From NCBI GenBank assembly GCA_017440925.1, contig JAFSAP010000007.1, positions 33,769 through 97,768 of the forward strand: a stretch of DNA of 64,000 nucleotides. The letters are read 5' to 3'. Every line of letters begins with the position of its first letter. Within the stretch, counting starts at the first letter, position 1. Positions 25,744-31,618 of the stretch are shown here, in pieces. The position numbers were made by a program, and so were the translations under genes. The notes under the pieces are model-generated. The model searched no databases, was not told the DNA's origin, and worked only from the letters and a program-made list of their open reading frames with translations. This stretch comes from Oscillospiraceae bacterium. Lineage in GTDB: Bacteria > Bacillota > Clostridia > Oscillospirales > Oscillospiraceae.

Positions 25744-27597
25744 TTAGTCCTTGCCTGTCAAAGGCAGCTGCGTGGAACGCAGGTCCGCGCTGCTGGCAAA
25801 CTGGAGATTCAGAATGCCCGACATGCTTTGCTCTGTCAAAGCGCTTACATAACTGTTTTCAATCTGGTCGCCGTCCAGCCATACCACCACCGTCAGAATT
25901 GTGGGAGAATTTTGACTCAGATGCGTGATGGCATCCCCCTCTTTTCTTCTCTCCCCCACCAACAGGGCACCGGTATCTTCCAGACTGCATTCATACAGAT
26001 ACAGCGGCGCAAATACGCCCGCTTCCTGCTCCTGATAGTTGCTGACATTCAGCTTCGCAAGGGCAACCAGCTGGTTTTTGTCATCCAGGAATCCGATGCG
26101 GATGGTGTCCATCAGCTGGATCAGCTGTTGGGTATCCATAACCTCGGAGGTGAACCGCATGTAGCTGCCCCCGCCCTGGGTGACCGGAAATTCCGCATTT
26201 TCATCCACACGCAGAGATCCGGAGGTCTGCAGCAGAAGATCCGAATCCAGATTGCAGCGGAAGGCCAGATCCATCGCCAGGCCATAGGTTTTATCCAGGT
26301 CCGCTCTGGTCCATCCGCCAAGCGCTGCCTGACTGGATTTTTTCAGAGTGTCTACCACCTGAACGAGATAGGGCGTCTTCACAGGGTCGGCTGTCCGGAC
26401 CTCCACGTTGACTGTCTCTGTCCAGCGGAAGAAGGTGCTGTAGTTTCCGGCAAATTGTGCCATTTTTGCCAGAATGCCGGAATCCGGCATGGCGGTAAGA
26501 ATGTTGTCTGCCGTCTTATTGGTAAAGGCCTCCTTGGTACCCAGGAAATGGTCATCTCCCAGATAGGCCCTGTCCGCATTTACCAGCACATCCAGCAGTG
26601 GCTTCAGCTTCACCCAGGTGGGTGTACCTGTGATTGTATCGCATGCTGCAATCACATCGGCCGTCTCTTTTTTCAGACCGGTCAGCTGATTGGCCCAGTT
26701 CCGGATATCTCCGGAAAGCTGGGTTTCCATGCTGTTCAGAGTATCAGACAGCGGTACATTCACATCATGGATTACTGCTGCCAGTTTTTCAAATTCTTCC
26801 GTATCCGCAATTCGGGAAGCTGCAATACCCAGGATTCCCTGCCGCAGCGTCAGCTCCGCATATTCCAGTGCAGTGGCTGTTCTGCTTGCCGTGTCCCGAA
26901 TCAGCGCCACATCTTCCGGGGTGAATTCTTTTTTTCCCGATTCGTATCTTGCAGAAAACAGGTTCATCAGCGCTGGGCCATTGTCCCGCCAGGTATTTTT
27001 GACCGTTCTGGAAGCTGCTGCCGTATAGGATTGAGCCATGGTACGGGCGCTGGCCAGTACCGTCTGCTGCGGTGTCAGATTGGATATGGTTCCGATGGCC
27101 CGGATGCCATACCGCTGGTTTTCCACATAGTAACGGAAGGCATTTTCTTCGTACAGGGCAGAGACAGTATCCGCGCTCAGTACGTTGATACGGCCGTCCA
27201 CGCCAAATTCTGCCACCTTCAGAAGATTGTCCCCCAGGATGCGGTTGCCGGATTCCGTTGCAGAAAGATTCAGCCGGGCCGGATGCAGAGACAGCTGGGT
27301 CATACCATAGCGTTCGTCCGCCAGTTCGATGACATTACCCCAGGACAGATTGGACTCCATAGCATCCTGGGCCACTGCGGAATCTCCGATGACCGTACGG
27401 ATCAGCAGCGGGTCGGCATAGGTTTTTTCTGAAAGCAGGGCAATCTCCAGGCTTCCGTTGGCACCCACATTGGTATCAATATTGGTAATCTCCGGGGAGA
27501 GGGACATAATCATCCATGCGTAGCTGGCTGCCAGCAGCAGAATCAGACACAGCAGCAAGGGAATTACGGCGAAGTTCAGTTTTCTTTTTAGATTCAT
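25744..27597 (-). CDS. SipW-dependent-type surface protein, family A (first gene of the locus)
   Basis: 617 residues, ATG 27597 preceded by GGAGGGGG. Signal segment 'VIPLLLCLILLLAASYAWMIMSLSPEI' (~10-36). It shows the full family A order: 'VGANGSLEIALL', 'LSWGNVIEL', 'LHPARLNLSATE', 'GVDGRINVL', 'GIRAIGTIS', helical region ~185-350, 'GLAMDLAFRCNLDSDLLLQ', 'LTVVVWLDGDQIENSYVS' and 'MSGILNLQFASSADLRSTQLP' near the end. This is the minimal form of the family; 21910 adds modules after this point. It opens the locus and lies behind a sigma-A promoter with a 24-base palindrome in the leader. Exported and surface-associated by inference; no enzymatic motif. Confidence 0.85.
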   Translation of the reverse strand: MNLKRKLNFAVIPLLLCLILLLAASYAWMIMSLSPEITNIDTNVGANGSLEIALLSEKTYADPLLIRTVIGDSAVAQDAMESNLSWGNVIELADERYGMTQLSLHPARLNLSATESGNRILGDNLLKVAEFGVDGRINVLSADTVSALYEENAFRYYVENQRYGIRAIGTISNLTPQQTVLASARTMAQSYTAAASRTVKNTWRDNGPALMNLFSARYESGKKEFTPEDVALIRDTASRTATALEYAELTLRQGILGIAASRIADTEEFEKLAAVIHDVNVPLSDTLNSMETQLSGDIRNWANQLTGLKKETADVIAACDTITGTPTWVKLKPLLDVLVNADRAYLGDDHFLGTKEAFTNKTADNILTAMPDSGILAKMAQFAGNYSTFFRWTETVNVEVRTADPVKTPYLVQVVDTLKKSSQAALGGWTRADLDKTYGLAMDLAFRCNLDSDLLLQTSGSLRVDENAEFPVTQGGGSYMRFTSEVMDTQQLIQLMDTIRIGFLDDKNQLVALAKLNVSNYQEQEAGVFAPLYLYECSLEDTGALLVGERRKEGDAITHLSQNSPTILTVVVWLDGDQIENSYVSALTEQSMSGILNLQFASSADLRSTQLPLTGKD

Positions 27598-27631
27598 TGC
27601 AGTTACCCCCTCCAAAAAATTTTGCCGGAAT

Positions 27632-27655
27632 ACTGTTTATCTGCAGATAAGCAGT
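27632..27655. promoter_or_regulatory. 24-base palindrome in the leader of the surface locus (possible operator)
   Basis: ACTG-t-TTATCTGCAGATAA-g-CAGT: a perfect 14-base core palindrome (27637-27650) flanked by matching ACTG/CAGT. It lies between the predicted start site (~27689) and the ATG at 27597. On the plus strand it is followed by TTTTT, so it could also form a small hairpin. Confidence 0.5.
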
Positions 27656-27695
27656 TTTTCGTATCTGAAAGTGCAGACTTTCCTTTTATGCTTTT

Positions 27696-27724
27696 ATTCT
27701 ATATCCTTCAAGCATAAAAAGCAA
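27696..27724 (-). promoter_or_regulatory. Promoter of the SipW surface locus
   Basis: Minus strand: -35 TTGCTT (27719-27724), 17-base spacer, -10 TAGAAT (27696-27701). It faces away from the promoter of the AlbA_2 gene, ~40 bases distant. Confidence 0.5.
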
Positions 27725-27759
27725 CCCCTACCGCATTTTTCCATTTGTATTTTCTCCCA

Positions 27760-27788
27760 TTGGCAGAGCAACCTGTTTGTGCTATACT
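27760..27788 (+). promoter_or_regulatory. Sigma-A promoter of the AlbA_2 gene
   Basis: -35 TTGGCA (27760-27765), 17-base spacer, -10 TATACT (27783-27788), with GGAGG and the ATG 18-30 bases further on. Confidence 0.75.
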
Positions 27789-27817
27789 GTAAGAAAGTAT
27801 TTGATGGAGGGATTGCT

Positions 27818-28273
27818 ATGCTGGATTTTCATAACCTTCAGCACTACCGGGAAAATAACCGGATTGAAGCGAAACAGGCACTGGGCGGGTTACCGGAAAG
27901 TATCTGGGAGACCTACTCTGCCTTTGCCAATGCAGATGGCGGTGTGATTCTGCTGGGTGTGGAGGAACTTGCGGATAAATCCCTTCATGCATTGGATCTT
28001 CTGGATCCCCAATGGCTGATTGATGATTTTTTAACAATTCTCAATGACCCTTCCCAGGTCAGTATCAATCTGCTTACAGACAGTCACATCCAGATCCATG
28101 AAGTTAACGGGAAGCATATCATTTCCATTTTCGTTCCCAAGGCGCTTCCGGTTCAGCAGCCTGTCTATATCGGCACAGATGTTTACCGCGGTACTTACCG
28201 CCGATGCGGAGAGGGAGACTACCTCTGCAGTCCTGAGGAGATCGACGAGATGCTGCAGCTCGCCGGGAAATAG
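27818..28273 (+). CDS. Short AlbA_2/Schlafen-type ATP-binding domain protein
   Basis: 151 residues, ATG 27818 with GGAGG 7 bases upstream. 'NNRIEAKQALGGLPESIWETYSAFANADGGVILLGVEE' (about 10-48, shown here in part: 'RIEAKQALGG', 'FANADGGVILLGVEE') is the AlbA_2 signature: an E-x-K followed by an 'FaNtxGGxiliGV' strand-loop. 'VYRGTYRRCGEGDYLCSPEEI' matches the 'pYiRvGs.t..a..eei' end of that domain. Full-length relatives usually carry a C-terminal ATPase or winged-helix region; this one ends after the AlbA_2 domain. These proteins are often transcriptional regulators or nucleic-acid-related. Its divergent placement against the surface locus raises the possibility that it regulates it, but nothing in the sequence proves this. 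Confidence 0.82.
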   Translation: MLDFHNLQHYRENNRIEAKQALGGLPESIWETYSAFANADGGVILLGVEELADKSLHALDLLDPQWLIDDFLTILNDPSQVSINLLTDSHIQIHEVNGKHIISIFVPKALPVQQPVYIGTDVYRGTYRRCGEGDYLCSPEEIDEMLQLAGK

Positions 28274-28281
28274 GCCTATAA

Positions 28282-28313
28282 AAAAGCAGGTATGCTGTTG
28301 CATACCTGCTTTT
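28282..28313. terminator. Bidirectional terminator between AlbA_2 and the ABC exporter
   Basis: 14-bp stem AAAAGCAGGTATGC/GCATACCTGCTTTT with a TGTT loop. The A-run and T-run at its ends let it serve both converging genes; it overlaps the exporter stop codon by two bases. Confidence 0.85.
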
Positions 28314-29976
28314 ATATATTTTTCAGAACAGCCGTTACTTTTCCATCCAGTACTTCCAGCCGCCAGTCGCACAAGGCAACTGCTGCCGGACGGTGGGTTA
28401 CAGCGATACAGGTTTTGCCCGACTGGTCTTTCAGCCGCTGCAGAACCATCCGTTCTGTACTTTCATCCAGTGCGGATGTGCATTCATCCAGCAGAAGGAT
28501 CGGTGCACCTCCCAAAACTGCCCGGGCAATGGCCAGCCGCTGTGCCTGTCCTTCTGAAAGGCCGATGCCATTTTCACCCAGTACTGTATCCAGGCCCTTG
28601 GGCAGATCCTTCAGAAATTCGTCCATGGCACTGACATAAATTGCCTGCTGCAGTTCTTCTTCTGTGGCATTCGGGTTCACAATCGTGAGATTTTCCTGAA
28701 GGCTGCCACTCAGAAGCAGGTTTCCCTGGGGAACATAGGCGAAAAGCTGCCGTGTGCTTCTGTCCAGCATGATCTCTTTGTCTCCGGATTTTATGTAGAA
28801 GCCGCCTTCTTCCGGCCGGAAAATACCCAGCAGAAGCTTCAGCAAAGTGCTCTTACCAATGCCGGAGGGGCCCACAATCACAGCAAAGGCACCCTTGGGA
28901 AGGGAAAAGTTTGTATGCTCCAGCACACGGTCCCGGTCATAGGAAAAGGTCAGATCTCTGGCTGCAAGGCAGTCCATATTCTGATAGACCGCATGCAGAT
29001 CTTCCCGTATGGCTGTCTTCTCTCCCTGGATATTGTCCAGCTCCTGCAGGCGTTCTGCCGAGGCGGTCATGGCAATGTACTTGGGCAGCACACCGGACAG
29101 ATTGACAAACGGCATCTGCAGCTGATTCACCAGGTGGACAACTGCCGTCAGGGAGCCAAAAGACATCTGGCCATGCAGCAGGCGGAATGCGCACCACACC
29201 AGTGCCAGAAATCCTGCACCATAGGACATGATGCTGACCCCTGTATTGGTAAGCACAGATACATTCTTCCGTTTCCGCTGAAGAATATAGCGGTTATCCA
29301 GCAAATTGTCTGCCCGCCGCTCTACCTCTTCCGACACATCCATTGCCTGAACCATCAGAAGTTTTTCGATAATCTCCTGGAGAAAACCGGAAACTTTTCC
29401 GTCATACTCACTGACCTGCTTATTCAGATTCTTCAGTCTGCGGCGCATGATTCCCGTGGCAGCAAAGACGATACCGCCCAGAAGCAGTATCATCAGTGTG
29501 AATTTCACATCCAGCGTGCCCAGAACCACAACAGCACCCATCAGCTTCGTGACCATGGCAGCGCTACTGGGTAGGATGCTCAGAACACCGTCATTGACTT
29601 TGTTGACGTCATTGTTCAGCCGGTTCAGCAGTTCGGCACTGTGGTACTCCTTCACGGCACTGTATTCTCCGTGGAGAAGTCCATGCAGAAGACGCTGTTT
29701 CCAGTCCCGTTCCAGATCTGCACGAAGCCGTTCTGTCAGATGGCGTGTCAGCGTAAGGCAAATCAGAATCCCCAGAATGATGGACATCTGCCAGAAACAG
29801 GCTTTGTAAAATGCCTGGATATCTCCTGCCACAGCGCTGTCAATGACACCCCGGCTTCCCAATGCAAAGAGCACGCCCAGCAGAGCATGACCCACACTGG
29901 CCAGTGTCATGAGGATAATGGCCGGAATACGGCGGCGCATCTGGCGCAGAATCCAGAAGAGAATGTGATTTTTCAT
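28312..29976 (-). CDS. ABC exporter (fused membrane and ATPase domains) of the peptide cassette
   Basis: 554 residues. ATG 29976 overlaps the upstream stop (ATGA) and has GGAGG 8 bases before it. Residues ~1-300 contain six predicted membrane helices of the ABC_membrane type; there is no N-terminal C39 peptidase domain. The ATPase has Walker A 'GPSGIGKSTLLKLLLG' (~365), 'AYVPQGNLLLSGSLQENL' (Q-loop), signature 'LSEGQAQRLAIARAVLGG' (LSEGQ instead of LSGGQ) and Walker B 'PILLLDECTSALDE' followed by 'AVTHRP'. By family it is an exporter of peptides, lipids or drugs. Its position as last gene of the peptide/HprK/PqqD/peptidase operon suggests that it exports the processed 38-residue product; because it lacks C39, the S24/S26 protein would have to cut the leader. 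Confidence 0.9.
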   Translation of the reverse strand: MKNHILFWILRQMRRRIPAIILMTLASVGHALLGVLFALGSRGVIDSAVAGDIQAFYKACFWQMSIILGILICLTLTRHLTERLRADLERDWKQRLLHGLLHGEYSAVKEYHSAELLNRLNNDVNKVNDGVLSILPSSAAMVTKLMGAVVVLGTLDVKFTLMILLLGGIVFAATGIMRRRLKNLNKQVSEYDGKVSGFLQEIIEKLLMVQAMDVSEEVERRADNLLDNRYILQRKRKNVSVLTNTGVSIMSYGAGFLALVWCAFRLLHGQMSFGSLTAVVHLVNQLQMPFVNLSGVLPKYIAMTASAERLQELDNIQGEKTAIREDLHAVYQNMDCLAARDLTFSYDRDRVLEHTNFSLPKGAFAVIVGPSGIGKSTLLKLLLGIFRPEEGGFYIKSGDKEIMLDRSTRQLFAYVPQGNLLLSGSLQENLTIVNPNATEEELQQAIYVSAMDEFLKDLPKGLDTVLGENGIGLSEGQAQRLAIARAVLGGAPILLLDECTSALDESTERMVLQRLKDQSGKTCIAVTHRPAAVALCDWRLEVLDGKVTAVLKNI

Positions 29977-30434
29977 TTCAGGTGCCTCCGAATCCAACCC
30001 TTTGCCCGTCGGTAAAAGTGGCGCAAGCCTCTGCTATTGTGCCAATAACGGCAATAGATCCAATATCCCGGATTTTTCACCGATATCTCCCGATCCTGCC
30101 GGGTAAAGGCGGTTACCACTGCTATCATCTGGTCATGGCGAAGGCCGGTTTCCAGTTTGAACTGATTATCTCCGATACAGGTATAGGTCTGCTCCGCTTT
30201 GACAATGCGGTGAAGAACATACTTCCCATCGTCTCTTTGGTACAATGGCAAGTCATATTTTTTCAGTTTTTCCGGAACCGGTGAAAGAATGACCGAATCG
30301 ATGCCCTGCCGCAGCATAGGCAGCATACTGACACCGCGGGGTTGAAACCGGACAGTTTTGCCTGCTGCCAGGCTCTCCCGGATCAGAGGCATCAGTATAT
30401 CCAGTTCCAGTTCTTTTTTATGCAAGGAATCCAT
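29973..30434 (-). CDS. S24/S26-type serine peptidase-like protein
   Basis: 153 residues, ATG 30434, overlapping the end of the PqqD-like gene by 17 bases. 'TVRFQPRGVSMLPMLRQGIDSVIL' (~30-53) carries the Ser-Met-x-P box of the LexA/signal peptidase clan, followed by 'YVLHRIVKAEQTYTCIGDNQ', the His-containing second box and GDN strand. There is no membrane helix, unlike true signal peptidase I. Similar short S24/S26 proteins are found beside PqqD, HPr-kinase-like and ABC exporter genes in Clostridia and in some lasso-peptide clusters. I infer that it removes the leader from the small peptide or matures a partner, but catalysis is not proven by sequence alone. Confidence 0.82.
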   Translation of the reverse strand: MDSLHKKELELDILMPLIRESLAAGKTVRFQPRGVSMLPMLRQGIDSVILSPVPEKLKKYDLPLYQRDDGKYVLHRIVKAEQTYTCIGDNQFKLETGLRHDQMIAVVTAFTRQDREISVKNPGYWIYCRYWHNSRGLRHFYRRAKGWIRRHLK

Positions 30435-30678
30435 TTTCGTTCAGTTTGGCCACAAACCGCTCCACACCGGCACGGGCGGTGGCTTCGTCCACATCGTATT
30501 CTGCCAGCATGGCACTGACCAGTTCTTCTGTTTCAGCACCATTTTCCAGCCGTTCCCAGAGGAATTTGCCGGTTTCGTTCAGGGTGATCATCATGTTCAG
30601 ATTGAGTTCTTCGCCGGAGGGCAGCACAACCACCTGTCCAGCCACAGTACGCAGAATAAATCCGGGTTTCAGTTTCAT
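30418..30678 (-). CDS. PqqD-like peptide-binding protein (RRE-type)
   Basis: 86 residues. ATG 30678 is chosen over longer forms because GGAGG lies 7 bases upstream and it begins 1 base after the stop of the HprK-like gene. 'MKLKPGFILRTVAGQVVVLPSG' (residues 1-22) followed by 'NETGKFLWERLENGAETEELV' is the PqqD pattern: a beta pair, then 'lN.tg..iw..l.....e.l...l...y'. PqqD proteins bind leader peptides of RiPP precursors and present them to modifying enzymes; in lasso clusters this unit (B1) reads a YxxPxL motif. The 38-residue peptide at 31486 carries such a motif (YVVPEL), which supports the pairing. Confidence 0.87.
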   Translation of the reverse strand: MKLKPGFILRTVAGQVVVLPSGEELNLNMMITLNETGKFLWERLENGAETEELVSAMLAEYDVDEATARAGVERFVAKLNENGFLA

Positions 30679-30679
30679 G

Positions 30680-31387
30680 TTATTTCCTCCATTTTTCACC
30701 GGACATGGCTTCGTAAGCCACAATGGCAGCCTCCGGCTCCATGTTACAGCGCAATTTCCAGATAGGGACATCTACCATCAATTTATCCAGTTGTTCAAGG
30801 ATTTTGATTCCCAATTTTTCATCCTTTGAACGATTTGTCTGGCAATATATTCTGAAAATTGCCTCTCTTCCGCCCCAGGGTGTGATTTCATTTTTTTCGC
30901 TTCTCTCGAGCATTGCTATGCCCGCAATCGGCACCCCGATGTTCACACTGATATCATATTTTCCGCTCCAAGGTGTTCCATATGCATACCATGTGCCATT
31001 TACCAAACGAAGAGCGGGTTTGTCATCGTTGAGGATATATGCTTTCTCTCCAAATTGTTTTAGCCATAGTTTTGTATGGGTTGATTTTCCGGTTCCGCAG
31101 TTTGCCGAGAATAGATATGCCTTTCCGTCAACTACCACAGCAGAGGAATGAAGCATAAGTCCATTGTAGTCTAGTAGCTGCGCGTAGAAGCTCGACCCTG
31201 TCATTAAATATTCACAGTCTTCATCTGATAGATACGGGTGTGTATTTTTCCACTGCTTCCAGTTTGACTTAATTTTAATATCTGCAGAATTATGCTGTTG
31301 TAAAAGATATGGTTCTGCCTGTTTGGCTGTCCGTCCAAAAGTGTCCATCGAAACTGTTAAGTCTGCAATTTTATAGTATTTTTCCAT
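30680..31387 (-). CDS. HPr kinase / PEP carboxykinase-like protein
   Basis: 235 residues, ATG 31387 with GGAG 5 bases upstream. 'LMLHSSAVVVDGKAYLFSAN' (77-96) leads into the P-loop 'SANCGTGKST' (94-103), followed by 'YILNDDKPALRLVNGTWYAYGTPWSG', the layout of the HprK/PEPCK superfamily proteins encoded in peptide clusters. It is shorter than true HprK (about 310 residues) and lacks its N-terminal domain. In paeninodin-type lasso clusters a relative phosphorylates the peptide's C-terminal Ser; here the mature peptide has Ser but no C-terminal Ser, so the target is open. It lies just after a hairpin that separates it from the peptide gene. Confidence 0.85.
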   Translation of the reverse strand: MEKYYKIADLTVSMDTFGRTAKQAEPYLLQQHNSADIKIKSNWKQWKNTHPYLSDEDCEYLMTGSSFYAQLLDYNGLMLHSSAVVVDGKAYLFSANCGTGKSTHTKLWLKQFGEKAYILNDDKPALRLVNGTWYAYGTPWSGKYDISVNIGVPIAGIAMLERSEKNEITPWGGREAIFRIYCQTNRSKDEKLGIKILEQLDKLMVDVPIWKLRCNMEPEAAIVAYEAMSGEKWRK

Positions 31388-31447
31388 TTAATCTCCAATA
31401 CTCTTTTTGTATCCATCTCTTTTAATACAGCATAATATGTGGGAAAC

Positions 31448-31475
31448 TACCCCGGCAGCTTTCGCTGCCGGGGTA
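31448..31475 (-). terminator. Strong hairpin after the small peptide gene (partial terminator)
   Basis: 12-bp perfect stem TACCCCGGCAGC/GCTGCCGGGGTA with a TTTC loop, 10 bases after the peptide stop. The minus-strand tail AGTTTCCC is a poor U-run, so read-through into the HprK-like gene is expected. This would yield more peptide than enzyme mRNA, a common arrangement in RiPP operons. Confidence 0.65.
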
Positions 31476-31485
31476 TTTCATAGAG

Positions 31486-31602
31486 TTAGTCTTCGACACC
31501 GCCGCCGTATTCACCATCGCCAGGTACAAAACTGGCAGTAATGATGTCTTCTACTTCGATGATGTCAATGTTGAGTTCAGGAACTACATAGGTATTTTTC
31601 AT
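31486..31602 (-). CDS. 38-residue peptide with YxxPEL motif, probable RiPP-like precursor
   Basis: ATG 31602 has AAAAAGGAG 8 bases upstream, in the gap right after the giant protein's stop codon. The N-terminal part 'MKNTYVVPELNIDIIEVE' has the YxxPxL leader pattern recognised by PqqD-like proteins in lasso peptide systems (paeninodin's leader also begins M-K-x-x-Y-x-x-P). It continues 'DIITASFVPGDGEYGGGVED'. A leader/core junction could fall near 'TAS'. The following genes encode an HprK-like kinase, PqqD-like protein, peptidase and exporter. No macrolactam synthetase or transglutaminase-like protease is nearby, so a lasso fold is not supported. It could be a linear, cleaved or phosphorylated peptide, or a tag-like small protein. 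Confidence 0.75.
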   Translation of the reverse strand: MKNTYVVPELNIDIIEVEDIITASFVPGDGEYGGGVED

Positions 31603-31618
31603 ATTCGTTATCTCCTTT

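Noticed and set aside
25018-27432. Long plus-strand frame over two family A genes (and similar ones at 3573-5660 and 22300-24279)
   Set aside because: Antisense shadows without ribosome sites or protein-like composition.
31486-31602. Calling the 38-residue peptide a lasso peptide
   Set aside because: The YxxPEL motif and PqqD partner fit, but no transglutaminase-like protease or asparagine-synthetase-like cyclase lies nearby.
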